A DNA stretch of 50,621 nucleotides from Chara braunii (Eukaryota; Streptophyta; Charophyceae; Charales; Characeae): contig BFEA01000010.1 of the NCBI GenBank assembly GCA_003427395.1, positions 5,363,267-5,413,887 on the forward strand, read 5' to 3'. Positions 10,890 through 22,505 of the stretch are shown piece after piece; positions within the stretch are counted from its first letter, which is position 1; every line of letters starts with the position of its first letter. Both the position numbers and the translations under genes were made by a program. The notes under the pieces were generated by a model. The model saw only the letters and a list, made by a program, of their open reading frames with translations. It was not told where the DNA came from and did no database searches.

Positions 10890-11480
10890 TACCGAACTCA
10901 AGAATTTTGACGGACGCTGGAGCTTACTCCGACTCAAAACTGAGAGGCCCCACCCATCAAGGGAACTCGTAGCGAGAGAAAAAGATAAATTTTCGGCGCG
11001 TCAGCGTAACAGTCGACCTCTCGCGGAAGTCTATCCCAATGTTTGGTTTGCTGGAACACCCCGAGCCACAGACGGGGAGTGACCTGGCCCGAGCCAACAG
11101 GACTATGCCTTCCCCGGACGCACAAACTCAGACATACTCGAGAACTCACTTTGACTCCCAAAGAAGAGGCTCGGAACATCACGAAGAGAGAAAAAAAGAC
11201 AATTTTGAATGCGTCACCATAGCGGTGATCTTCTCGAAAAAGTATCTTTCCGGACTCATGAAACCAGACTTCAAGGGCTCACTCCGACTTAGAAACAAAA
11301 GACAAATTTAATGCGTCACCATAGCGGTAAACTTTTTTCGAAAAATTGTTTTTTCGGACCCAAAAACTCAAACAGACTCGGGAGCTCACTCCAACTCGGA
11401 AGGAAGAGACACTGAACATCAAAGACGATTTTAAGTGGATCGCCGTAACGATAAACTTCTCGGAGAAAAGTTTGATTCGT
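10890..11480. repeat. Diverged tandem repeats inside the LTR
   Basis: About four degenerate units of roughly 90-150 bp share the word order GAGCTCACT(C/T)..GACT..., AAAGACAATTTT, GCGTCACCATAGCGGT, and TTCTCG(G/A)AAAA.. followed by TTTCCGGAC. The same array is in the right LTR at about 28850-29440. In element orientation it lies on the R/U5 side of the LTR. The function is unknown. Confidence 0.6.
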
Positions 11481-12667
11481 TAGCGAGCTCCGTGGTCACG
11501 CTTTCACCCCCCTCCTCCCCTCGATCTCTCTTTCTCGCTCTCTCTCTCTTTCGGTCTTCCCGATCGTTCTCCCTCTCAATCTCTCCTTCTCTCACTTTCT
11601 CTCTCTCTCTCTCTCTCTATCTCTCCCTCTCCCACTCTCCTTCCTTTTCTCTCTTTCTCTCTCTCTATCTCTCACACACCCTTCCTCCTTTCTACGCAGC
11701 GAGCCACTTACCCACCGCACCTTCTTCCGTCGGCTGCCCTCGACCGCAACTCCGTTTCAAGTACCCGGCGATGGCGACTCCCTTCGTTCGGTTCGCAGTC
11801 CTCCTTTTCTCCCCCTTCAGCCCCTCCGACCGTCTTTCTTTGCTTGCTTCCTCCCGTCGGGGTGACGATCCCCTTGTCCAAGTGCCTTCGGCTTACTTAG
11901 ACACTCTCCCCCTCTGCCCTCGTTTAAACACAGCCGACCCTCAGCACGTTCCGCTCTCGATTCGCCCTCGGCCTGGCCTCTTTCCCAACTCACGACCTCA
12001 GCTAGCGGTTCGTCTTAGCCCCAACCCCCTTCCGTGTATAGCTTTGATGGAGCAAGACCGACACGTCCCTCAGCCGGCTGTCCGATCTTGGCCGGTGTGG
12101 TGTCTGCACGTGGGTGGCCTTCGTGCGTGCGTTGCTTCGTTGTTTCGACTGTTTGTCCCTCCCCTTCAATGGACGTACCCTGCTCGCAGCTCGCTGCTCA
12201 CGGGTCGAGCGTGACCGATTTCCCCTTCTCCGCGTGCGCACCGCTCACAATCTGTGTTGTTGTCCCTTTTTCTCCATGCGGCTCTTGGCTCCCGACTCGT
12301 AGTTAGCGGGCCGATCCTCCCCTTCACGGTATAGCTGGCTGTTCCTCTCTTCTACGCACGGCTCCCCTCGCTCCTCACGTGTGACTGTTCCCTGTAAGTT
12401 CTTCACAACCCCGGCCGACCGTGGCTGAAGGTCGTTCCCCTCTAACTGCTCAAAAGTGTTACACGCGCCTTGCTCGCTGCCGATCACATGCCCCTAGAAA
12501 GGTACCTCTAAGATCCCAGCTCCACTCATGCTCGCCGGTTTCCTCTCTCGGAGAGGTAGTTCTCGCCACACGCTCCAGCGCAGGTTCGGGCGCCAGCTTG
12601 CGTAATCGAAGCAGGCCTCCCCCGTCTCATCCGCGAGTCTTGCCCTTCGAGCGCCCTCTCTCCTCTC

Positions 12668-12668
<1 letters not shown>

Positions 12669-12752
<84 letters not shown>

Positions 12753-12851
12753 CCTCTCCGGGGAGATGAAACAGGACGGAGGGAAATGGGAAACCAAGGG
12801 AAATGGAGAGTGGTCTCCGCGGTCGCTCTCTCTCTCTCTCTCATACACACA

Positions 12852-12911
<60 letters not shown>
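12669..12911. repeat. CT microsatellite tracts in left LTR
   Basis: Two (CT)n tracts (about 12669-12749 and 12830-12911) are separated by an 80-bp non-repetitive spacer. At the matching site of the right LTR, a (CT)n tract runs into an assembly gap and a long (CA)n tract, so this site is mutating quickly. Confidence 0.9.
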
Positions 12912-14644
12912 GTCGGACGCCCGCTAAGTGTTGAGCACTTTCCCTGCTCTGCTGAACGACCTGAACGCTCTAGCTCTAGTGCGCGCGATCCGAACGCACA
13001 GTGTGTGTGTACTCTTTGTACCCTCCCTCTTCCTTTTTTTTTCCCACTTTCTCCCCTTCTTTTATATTCGCCAATCCTTCCATTCTCCGATCTTCCTCCT
13101 CGTTCCTTCCAATCACAACTCGCTCTCTCTCCTTGCCATCGGCCCCGCTGGTTTTTCCTACTTCTAATACTCCCGTCGATCTTCAAAATTTCCCCAAAAA
13201 ATAATTATTCCCGCTCGGTTCATCAAGCTCGCAATCCATCCTCCTCCCGCCCTGGCCAGTCCTAGTGTACTCCCCACACGGCGCGTCCCGACCTCTGAGC
13301 TAGGTGTGATCCGCGCCCTGCTAGTCTTCTTGCATCATCTTTTCCCCCGTCGTACCTGCCCCATCCCCTTGTCTCAGCGCATGCCATCTCCCTGTGAACC
13401 CCGACGCGATTCCCCCAAAACGGTTATCAAGAAAAGCGAGGGTGCAGACTTCTTGCCAACCGTTTTGTCGGGCTCTCCCTTTCTTGATTCCTTCATTCAC
13501 TTCCCTCGCTCTCTCCCTTCTTTTCCCATGGCTCGATCCCTCTTCTTCGATGTCCACCAATCATACCTTTCCCTTCTCGCGCCGGATTGCTCCTGCGGAC
13601 GCATTGTCGTGCCTTCTCCCCCAATTCACCCCGTCTCAACGCCCGCTTCCCCCTTCTAGGATTGTTGAGGTAGCATTTCCGTCAGCTTGGGGCCCTGGCT
13701 TTCTGCCAGCTTCCTCCGCCTTCCCTTTCACACCTCCGATCCTTAACTTCCCTTTCATATTTGCCAGTCCTTTCCCTTTGTTACCAACCAGGATCAGTCG
13801 CTTCCGGTTCTTGCTGAGTCGGCCCTCACCTTCTCCCCATCAGAGGCTCTCGTTGGAGGGCAGGGGCAACGTCCAGCCTGACAGACCCTGGGAAACCATG
13901 GCAGCATCCCCGAACTCCTCCCCGTGATCATTTGCAATCTGACCACCTCGGTTCGGACGCACCGCGCAGCTCCTCCTTGCCACTGCCGCAAATGAGGGAA
14001 TTAGAGACCGACTTTTTTATCGACTTAGCTTGGCCCCACCATCCGCCTTGCCCCCTGATTTGTTCTCCGATTTATCGCCCCTCCCGACGCTGGTCTAATT
14101 TAAAGCTGCTTGCACCAGGCCTCACGCTCCCGTTTCTCTCAACATTGGAGTTCAGCACCTCTTAGCTTAGGCAGGAGAGGACCTGTCGGCATATCAGGCC
14201 ATCGCCAGGCGCTCGAAAGCTGATCTCTTTAAGCTGCAAAGCCACTCTCTTCGAGCCGATTATTATGCTAGTCATGATGAAAAGGGCGCCCTGCTGACCG
14301 CAACACCCCATTCGATGGCCGATCCATTCCGGATCGTGGTTTCACACCCCCCCCCCCTGGTATCCATCTTTGGATACAAGTTTGTTGCTTTCCCCTCCCT
14401 TCCTGGTAGACCTTTCGGATTCTCTCGTTCCTCAGTCCGCACCTGTCCCCGCTTGAGCATCTTTCAGATCATCACTCCTGTTCTTCCAAGGGTTAGTGAG
14501 ACAACCAAGCAACCCAGGAACACAGCCTGACCACACAATCCCAAACATTCATAACAAAAAAAAGGAATCTTCAAAGAAACATCGCCATAAAATTCCTCAG
14601 TTTTGTGAAAGCGCCGTGTTCGGCGCGTAGGCAGCCGCCCGACA

Positions 14645-15017
14645 ACCAGCCCACATCCCAAATCTCGCCGTCCCCGGCGAGTTTCTCCGTAGCCTTCTTT
14701 CCAACCCTTCTCTCACACCCAACACCTTTCTAGGGCCTCAGCCCATCCCTTTCCCGTTTAGCATACTTCCCCCCCCCCCTTTATCGGATTACGTTTAACT
14801 TCTCGGTTTCTAAACGGCATCGCCGAATTATGGTACAGTTTTCGCTCCTATGATTCATGTTTCCTCTAGCTATGGTACAACTCCTTTCCCCCAAGGATAC
14901 TACATCCGTCTCTTCCTCCTCATTCTTTTTTCTCGTCTCTCTCTCTCTTGTTTCCTTTCTTCCCTCTTGTGTTTGGCCCTCAAGGCCTTCCTTGACGCGC
15001 TTCTTCTCTCTCTCAAC
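14645..15017 (-). other. Gypsy-1 3' untranslated region, possible PPT
   Basis: This lies between the end of integrase and the 3' LTR and contains no gene. On the - strand the bases next to the LTR read ATTTGGGATGTGGGCTGGTT. They are G-rich and are the only candidate for a polypurine tract, but a weak one. A hairpin (GGCGAG...CTCGCC type) lies at about 14666-14683. Confidence 0.4.
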
Positions 15018-16378
15018 CTAATTGGTCGGTATCACTGTCATCGTCCCTCGGCCTTTTTTTTCTCCTAGGCGTCTTTGGCAAGGAAGGTTTTCGAACCTTG
15101 TATCCCTTCTTAAGTGGTCGTGAAGAGGATCCTTTCCTTTCTCTTTTACGTCGTCTCCAAACGTCCCCCTCCATCGGAAGAGTTTGAGGCGAGCCCCAGC
15201 GATAGGATCCCGTAACCTAGTCCCATCTAATTCGGCAAGAACATAAGCTCCTCCATCCAGTCTCTTTAGGACCCGATACGACCCCATCCGCCAGTTGGCT
15301 AGCTTCTTGCTCCAAGTCTTTTCTAACGATGAGTCGTACATCAGGATGAGGTCATTAGCTCCTATCGGTTTTTGTCGGACCCGCAAATTTTTGTCCCACC
15401 TTTCCTTCCCTTTCATCCTCTCCTTCTCGATGTTCTTGCCCGCCTCGGTAAGTCCAGCGTCAAGATTTCGACTATTTGTTGTATCCTCACCTCCAACAAC
15501 TCACTCCTTGTCATGTTGGTTTTCCACGAGACATTCATCCAAATGTCGATGTGGAATTCGATGGGCAGGGGGCAGTGTCTACCGAACCAAAGGGTGTAAG
15601 GGGGATAGCCCATGCTTGATTTGATTGTGATATTGTTGGCCGAAACGGCATAACGCAAGTACTTCGGCCATTGCTCCTCTCGCCCTTTGCACCACTTTGC
15701 TAAGGCGTCCACAAGCGTCTGGTGGCCTCTCTCAACCGGAGCATTGCTTTGCGGGTGATAAGCGGTGGTGTAAGCCACCTTAATCCCCGGCTTCTCAAGT
15801 ATCGTCTTGACCTTTTGGCTTAGGAACTCGGACCCCCTATCCATGACTATCTTCTCGACACACCCGTACCTCGCGACGTACTCTATGAGAAAATCACTCA
15901 CCTCCTCAGCTGTCTTCTTCTTTATGGCTTTAGCTTCCACGAATCCCGTAAGGTCATCATGGGCATTAATGATGTACCGAAGCCCGTCGATTCCTTTGGG
16001 CATGGTTACCAAGTCAACGTGGACTTTCTCACCAGGAACGGTAGGGAGGGACGGTACAAGGGGCTCCTTATAGCGAACTGTCGCCCTTTTTTGACAGGCG
16101 TCACATGTCGAACAGTACTTTTCGACCTCTCCGTATTATCCATCCCACCAATACAGCCTGCGAACTTTATCAAACGTCCTTTTTACCCCTCAATGTCCCC
16201 CAACGACTCCGTCGTGCAACTCTTCTATGACTGCCTTCCGTTCTTCTCGATCGCAAGGGACTCTCATGGGGATTGCCAACTTGGTGGGCCTCTTAAAGAG
16301 GTGACCCCCTCGTAGACAATACCTGAGCGCCTCCCTCTTGATTGTCTCGGTGCCTCCTTCCCTACCTGCTAGGTACAA
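15018..16378 (-). pseudogene. Gypsy-1 integrase, broken
   Basis: The integrase inserts the cDNA into the genome. The zinc-binding N-terminus reads ELHDGVVGGH then, past a stop, YCSTCDACQKR (about 16080-16215), giving the H-H-C-C set. The catalytic core shows HVDLV, IVMDRGSEF (about 15830-15860) and NAPVERG, with Asp and Glu separated by 35 residues (D-x35-E). The C-terminus (15018-15416) has LRVRQKPIGANDLILMY and NWRMGSYRVLKRLDGG, like gypsy C-terminal domains. The frame changes at least twice (near 16100 and 15415), so the protein is dead. It follows RNase H after a repeated linker. Confidence 0.88.
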
Positions 16379-16440
16379 CCTTATGTCGCGGTACTTCCCG
16401 TCATAAAGGTTAGCGAGGAACGTCCTTGGGCCTTCGTCTG

Positions 16441-16939
16441 CCTCTCGGATGGTTACTGCTAATTATGCCTTGTTAGCGGCGACTTGGATTATTTCATCCT
16501 TGGTCATCGATTGTGTCGCTTCCTCTAGTCTCGGANNNNNNNNNNNNNNNNNNNNNNNNNNNNNNNNNNNNNNNNNNNNNNNNNNNNNNNNNNNNNNNNN
16601 NNNNNNNNNNNNNNNNNNNNNNNNNNNNNNNNNNNNNNNNNNNNNNNNNNNNNNNNNNNNNNNNNNNNNNNNNNNNNNNNNNNNNNNNNNNNNNNNNNNN
16701 NNNNNNNNNNNNNNNNNNNNNNNNNNNNNNNNNNNNNNNNNNNNNNNNNNNNNNNNNNNNNNNNNNNNNNNNNNNNNNNNNNNNNNNNNNNNNNNNNNNN
16801 TGACCATCGATTGCTCTAGTCTCGGATAATCCTCCTCTCGGATGGTTACTGCTAATTGTGCCTTGTTAGCGGCGACTTGGATTATTCCATCCTTGGCCAT
16901 CGATTGTGTCGCTTCCTCTAGTCTCGGATAATCCTCCTC
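16441..16939 (-). repeat. 102-bp in-frame tandem repeat around a gap
   Basis: Between RNase H and integrase the sequence CCTCTCGGATGGTTACTGC... recurs. A full unit runs 16834-16935 and a second lies at 16441-16535. A shorter copy (9 bp deleted) follows the gap, and the third start at 16936 marks the period. The unit is 102 bp, which is 34 codons (IREEDYPRLEEATQSM then AKDGIIQVAANKAQLAVT), so copies keep the reading frame. The 265-N gap at 16536-16800 sits inside the array and probably hides further copies. Confidence 0.85.
16536..16800. other. Assembly gap (265 N)
   Basis: A run of 265 N inside the 102-bp tandem repeat. The gap is most simply a collapsed or unresolved part of that repeat. 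Confidence 0.95.
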
Positions 16940-18643
16940 TCAGATGGGAAGCCTGGACAAGCCGTCAGCGACCTGGTTTTTGGCCCCGGAGATCCGTTCG
17001 ACCCTATAATCGTAGAGCCTAATGTGGATCATCCACCTTGCAATGGTTGGATCGGTAAGAGAGAAGTCCTTTTGGATAACAGCCGCTACCGCGGTTGGGT
17101 CCACTCTCAGGAGGAACCGCCTCCCGTAGATGTAGTGCCTGAAGATTTTTAGACAATGCACTACCCCTAACACTTCTTTCTTGAATTGGCTATAGTTCCT
17201 GTCAGCGGGGTTCAACGCCCTACTCTCAAATCGCAGGGGTCTTTCTTTTCCATCTTGATCCTTTTGTGAAAGAAGCCCTCCTACAGAACACGGTTCTGCG
17301 TTCGTAGAAACTACAAACGGGCGGTTCTCCTCGTCGTCGAAGTACGGAATGCCCAAGACTTGTCCTCCCTCGCGGAATTCCTCCTTGAGAATCTCCATGG
17401 TTGCGGTCTGATTGTCTCCCCAGACCCAACCTTCAACTGTCCTAAGCAACTTTCTAAGGGGTTCCGCCTTCTCACTGTAGGCCTTTATAAAAATCCTCCA
17501 GTAGCCCACCAGGGCCACCACCCCTAGAAGTTGTCGCACCTCCGTGATCAATTTTAGCGGCGACGACCACGTCATTAACTTTCTTAGTTTCTCGGGGTCG
17601 GGCCTCCATCCGTCCTTGTCACATATGAACCCTAGTATCTTGATTGAGGATACTGCCCAACGACTTTTTGTCCCACTCACGGTGAGGTTCACATCGTCCA
17701 GTTTTAAGAGCACGCTCCTCACATCCATCATGTGATCTACTATGAATTTTCTGATCCCCGGAAAGACCTCCGTCTCAACTTTTTCAACCGGCCCTTTGAT
17801 AGGGAAGTCATCCAAGAAGACCTCCACCTTACCCGGAATGAACTCCTTGAAAACGGCTATTATGGCCTTCTGAAAAACGGCGACGTCGTTGGTCCATCCC
17901 AAAGGTACCACCATCATTTGCACCAACCCTAAGGGCGTGTGCATCGCGGTCATATGCCTATCCTTATAATCCAAACGGATCTCGTCATATCCCTAGAAGA
18001 GGTCACAGATAGAATAGATGGATCGACCTGCCGACCCTTCTGCCAAGAGATCTGCTTCCGGTATTGATCCTACGTCCGTTATTGTAGTTGCGTTGGTCTT
18101 TCGGAGATCCTGAATCCACTGAAGCTTATTACTACCCCCTTTTCTAATGAAAAACCATTTGTTGGAGTAGGCGCTATCGCACGGCTCGGCCACGAAAGTC
18201 CAGATCTTTTCTTTTATAAAGGTCACAATCTCCTCCTTTTCCTTTTGGCCGTTCTTCCATAGGGGTCTATCTTTCCACGGAACGTGGGGGACAGTGTGGA
18301 TTCTCGCTGGTTTGGCATACCGAGGGTCTATCCTTCCCCTTTCCGAATCATCGAAGGTTATTGCCTTGTCACAACCCCTCAAGACTGTGGCTATATACCC
18401 TTTTTCCTCGGGGGTGAGGTTCCCGTCCCCGATGTCCACCTTTGCCAACCTATCCGTCGTAATCCGTTGTCCCTCTGTTGCCTTCCGTCCTCGAATGATC
18501 TCTGCTATCTCCTCTTCCGATATCGTGGCTTCCCCTGTCCTGTCCCGGCTGATTGCGGCGGNTTTTNNTTTNACCGCCACAGTTTTATGCTTCCTACCTC
18601 TGTCGGTTAGAGGGATTCCCCCAAAAAAGACAGCCTCACGCAC
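16940..18643 (-). pseudogene. Gypsy-1 reverse transcriptase-RNase H, broken
   Basis: The RT copies element RNA into DNA and RNase H removes the template. The fingers/palm start at 18100-18200 with WFFIRKGG, WIQDLRKTNATTI and YSICDLF, then one TAG (17990-17992), then GYDEIRLDYKD. The palm continues with PLGWTNDVAVFQKAI and the catalytic EVFLDDFPIKGP (DD at residues 55-56 of the 17974-16940 segment). The connection has LLGVVALVGYWR. RNase H shows FVVSTNAEP, YSQFKKEVLGVVHCLK and FRHYIYGRRFLLR. The first catalytic Asp of RNase H is replaced by Asn (STNA instead of STDA). A few N lie near 18562-18573. Confidence 0.9.
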
Positions 18644-18832
18644 CCACCAAATTCCTCTCCTTCATCCTCCTTTTCGTATCCGACTCCATTGATTATTATC
18701 CGGTCTCCAATCTCCTCGACTTCTACTCGATCGTTCGGGGGTTCCACCTCGGAAAAGGGCGACTCTTCTAGGCGAACCTGGCACACCCGTGACTGGACTT
18801 CTCTCCTCCTGGGAACACTGGTGCAGTTGCGC

Positions 18833-20345
18833 TCATCCTGGTGCATCCACTGTCCTTATGACCACCCGGATTCCGTCTGGGCTTTGGATTGAGAGAGTCT
18901 GGCTGCCGTTTGGAAGGTCGACCGTGGTAGCGTGGATCGCGCTCAGCCATGTCCGGCCAAGGATTAACTCTGACGAACACTCTTTAACCGAAAAAATCGG
19001 AACTGTAATCTCTACCCCTGCGACCTCAATCACGGGGTTGTGGCAGACCCCTTCCGCCGGTTGGAGCTTGTTATCTGCCACCACCATTAACATGGCGACT
19101 CCCCTATCCACTTCCAGACTCAGCTCCCTCACAATGGAATCTCGACACACCGTCGATTCGGATCCATTATCCACTAAGGCTCTCATCTTCTTCCTGCTCA
19201 CCACGGTTTGGAGCTGGCCGCTTCCTAGTACATATAATTTCTTAGTCTCTTCGTCCGAGAAGGAATTTGTCGGCACCTCCTCCATGGTAATTCGAGAGGC
19301 TTGCACTTCCTCCTTAGCGGGTTCTTCCCCTGGAACGGTCGGCGCTCCGGCAAGCGAAATCTTCACTTTCTTAGTGATGCTCAAGAGTTCGTCTCTGGCG
19401 CTTTTGCTCGCCGCTAAGTACTCCAGAAGGGTACATTGCATCAGTTGCATTAGAGTCCTTCGCAGAGCCGCAACCGTGTTTATCTCGTCCAAGGTGCACT
19501 TCATTTCGAACTTCTTTGGTCCTCTCTTCCTTGGCGATTTTGGTGATGCAGTCTCCTCCCCCTTTCTTTCGTCCGTGACTTTCACGTTAACCATCGGTTG
19601 GTCGTCGTCCCCACTCCTTTTCCCCCCATCCACTGTCGTGACTTCCTTGCCTTTGGACGGCCCGGCCCCTACTTGGGTCCTTACTCTTAGGCGCAATTCC
19701 TCTTCTTCTGACTTGCTCTCTATGAACTTGATGCTAGAGACTTGCGGCTCCCTTATGGACACACCACCCGACGATTCCGTAATTTGGACGTGGGATGAAC
19801 TGGCAGCCCTGCCGACCTGAGGCTTCTTCCCCAGGCTTGCCTCTCGTAGGGCAATCCTCTTGTCCACGTTTATCTTCATCGAGGGGTAGAAGGAGAACGC
19901 CTCTCCGTCATCTCCCCACACGACCCACTTATTCTCATTCAACTTTACCACTCCTAACCTTAGGGTTTCCGTGAGGTGAGGGCACTCCCGCTTGATGTGA
20001 CCATCTTCATTGCAATAGACACACCCACTCCGAGGCTGCGGATTGTTAGGGCGAGGCCCCACGCTGTCCCTACGGTCGTCGAAGGACCGGGTGGCTGCGA
20101 AGCCCTAGCCTGGCTTACCTCCGGCCGAGCCCCTGCGGCCTTGGGTTGGGGAGGGTCTCCCCACCTTCCATCTCTCGTGTCCTTCCAATGGGAATTCCCC
20201 CAATCAGGGTCCCGATTTCCCCCAATCTCCCGGTCATTTCTCCAATTCCCCTGGTTTCCTGTTGGTCCCCCTCCCCAACGCGGGCCCGGGGGTCCAGGCG
20301 GCGGCCTATCGCTTCCGCGAGGACCGTCGTTCCTTTTAGTGTACT
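18833..20345 (-). pseudogene. Gypsy-1 nucleocapsid and protease region
   Basis: The segment 20062-18833 is one open frame of 409 codons without an ATG at its start. Residues 14-27 form a CCHC zinc knuckle (CVYCNEDGHIKREC), which binds RNA in gag proteins. A long charged linker follows. Residues 295-372 look like a retropepsin, with ALVDNGSES carrying the catalytic Asp and SELILGRTWL near the end. The triad is D-N-G rather than the usual D-S/T-G. Between 20345 and 20070 an Arg/Gly/Pro-rich gag tail is readable in another frame, so one or more frameshifts separate it from gag. The polyprotein continues into RT past a stop and a short gap. Confidence 0.8.
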
Positions 20346-21623
20346 TCAGAGAGCCATGTCAAGGCTTTCCTTCATGTATTCCCGGAGGTCTACTCCCCCT
20401 CCCGTAAAGACCACCTCGACGACCTTCTCAAAATTGGTTGAGTCCCTGGGCGCCTTCTCGAGGACTTCTTTCCTCTTTTCCTCGGGTAGGTGTAACATGA
20501 ACATGACACACCTATCTACTTCACATAGCATCCCCCTATCCACCAAGGCTTGGGATAGGCGCTTGAACCTTCTAGTGAAGGTCACCAAGCTCTCCTGTTC
20601 CCCCCTTGATACCCGGCGTAGCCCTTCCATTGTCGGAATCAAGTCATCGCAAACGAAGGTCCGCAGAAGGCTACTCTTGAAGGTCTTCCACGTCCCATCT
20701 ATTGGGTATATTGCCCTAATGGCCTGATCCAGTTCGGGATCCGAGTGTTGTATGAAGTGGTCGATCCACTCCTTTTCTGAGAACTTCTTTCGGAATGCAT
20801 AACTTTCCCATTTCTCGACGAACCCTGTCACATCTCGCCCATTAAAGTAGAGTGCCTCGAGGCTCAGGTGGACATCGTAGTAAGGGACTCGCCGATCGTC
20901 ATATCGACGGAAGTAGGGGCCTTGCGTCGGCCCGTTTAGCACCGGGTCATAGGGCTTGTACCAAGCGGGGTCTAGTTCCTCCATCCTCGGTCGAGCCCCT
21001 GGAGGCCCCCAGGGTTCCTCCTCGCGGCGGCCTCTATCATTCAGCTCTTCACATTCCCAACGTGCTAGTCCTCGGCCCCTGCACCCCCTCCAGGTGTCTC
21101 CGAACCCCCTCACATTTCTCCCTCTTGATTCCTCCGTCATCCATGTAGGGTCTGTTTCTCGCCCGGGCCACCTTCGGGGTCTTCTGCCAGTCTCTCTTCG
21201 TCGCTTATCTCCCAATTCTCTCCTTCTTAAGCTCCTCTCTTCATCCCTCCTAGGTGCCCAGCATCCCAGCCTTTCACGCGAGAATTCTTACCCTTCTCCG
21301 GCTTTTTCTTTCGTGTCCTCTTGATCTGCCCATCGGGTCTCGACAAGGAAGCCCTTTGAGGCCTCTGTCGTCCTTTCTCTCACTGGCATTCGCGGCTCCA
21401 CCTCCCGGTGCAAGCGTTCTTCGGCACTCGCTCGCTGCCCTGCAGTCCTTTCTCTGAGAGATGTCTCCGAGCTCCTTACGGCCCTACCCATTGCTTCCAT
21501 CCCTTCGGTCACCCCCTCGGTTGGCTTGCTAAACCTTGCTCCCAATTCGGTATCTTTCTCGGCTTGCCCCATGCCAGTGGTCTTAGGTGGTCGGTGGAGC
21601 CCGGGCTCCACCTCACTCTCCAT
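20346..21623 (-). pseudogene. Gypsy-1 gag (capsid precursor)
   Basis: The probable ATG is at 21621-21623. The frame runs to 20346 with a single in-frame stop at 21288-21290. The N-terminal part (21623-21291) is Glu/Arg-rich and disordered. The part after the stop (21215-20346) is open for 289 codons. It contains an Arg/Gly-rich head and a helical capsid-like domain (GFVEKWESYAFRKKFSEKE, WIDHFIQHSD, LIPTMEGLRRVSRGEQESL, FTRRFKRLSQAL), the layout of a retrotransposon gag. It starts about 18 nt after the end of array ORF m8 and precedes the zinc knuckle and protease. Confidence 0.75.
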
Positions 21624-21641
21624 GCATCCTATTGATAACTG

Positions 21642-22497
21642 CTAGTTGCTCTCCTCACTAGTGTCACCGTCACGCTCTTCCGCCACGGCCTCCTTCTGAG
21701 CTATCGTCCTCCTCACCTAATTCTTGATCCACGCTGCCACCCGCAGATTCGCCGCTGGTTAGGGTCCACCAAGAGTCCCGCACCCGCTTCTCTTCGCAAG
21801 TTGCTAGCGCGAGATTGGCAACCTCAAGATCGAAAATGCTCCTAATGCCTTCTTGAGAACACCGTTTAATCAACTCTCTATCCACCTCTCCGGCCTGTCC
21901 TCGAAACAAAGGCTTGATAAATTCTCCGACTAATGCCCACCACTCGAAGTCAGTATCTTTCAGCGATTCCCAGCATCGGGTGAACAATTTGTGACCCTTC
22001 TCCTCTCCTAGGGGGAATTTCTCAATTACCTGCCACCTATTTTGGACCCTCCTTACTGCTACGTCGTTGGGGTAGAGCAACCGATAGGCCCAAGTAGGGA
22101 TCTCCCAGGTCCGGCCGTGAGCCGCGCGCGAAACCTCTAGCCTTCCCCGGTACTCGACCTCATCTAGCACGGGCTCTTCAGCGCCATCCCCCCTCAACCT
22201 TCTAAGGCGACCTAGGGCTCTTCTGGTGATACCCAGTGGGTCCTTTCCTTCCTCTAGTTCAGTTGCAAGAACCTGTCTATCGTGGGGAGACCGGAAGATT
22301 TTGGCCTTTTGAGTACGAGTACCTTCTTCCCAAACCAACCCAAAACGGACAATTGTCTCTTGCCCGTAGATCTCGAAGAACTCCACAACAGTCTCTCCTT
22401 CCTCTCCACTTTTGGGGAGGGTCACGCCATACCTACCCCCTGACTTTCAAGCTCGTTCCAAGGCTCCGACAGAGTTTCCCCTGTCGTATCTAATCAT
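21642..22497 (-). pseudogene. Accessory array ORF m8
   Basis: The last array ORF before gag. It starts at the ATG 22497-22495 (MIRYDRG...), has one TGA at codon 17, and is then open in the same frame to 21670. A shift into the next frame near 21690 gives an acidic tail ending in TAG at 21642-21644. It is clearly paralogous to m6. Both begin MIR, both have VTLPK at residues 25-29, and both have AKIF, GKDPL/GEDPL, YPNDVAVRRVQNRW/YPSDAVKRAVERRV, and a Trp/Cys helix block. I recognise no known domain. It starts 8 nt after the stop of m7. Confidence 0.65.
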
Positions 22498-22505
22498 TGA
22501 CAACC

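Larger units (their letters stand above)
10630..14644 (-). repeat. Gypsy-1 3' LTR (left copy)
   Basis: A 4,015-bp repeat starting TGTCGG and ending CCGACA, a perfect 6-bp terminal inverted repeat, and matched by 28307-32624. In element orientation this is the 3' LTR, with U3 towards 14644 and U5 towards 10630. It contains diverged tandem repeats (about 10890-11480), CT microsatellites (11590-11680, 12669-12749, 12830-12911) and no recognisable gene. Its many open frames are low-complexity Ser/Leu or Arg/Glu translations of the CT/GA runs. It lacks a 273-bp block found in the other LTR. Confidence 0.9.

Noticed and set aside
12494-13186. Long open frames rich in Arg/Glu or Ser/Leu across the LTRs
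   Set aside because: They are translations of CT/GA microsatellites and appear on both strands in several frames. No protein family features.
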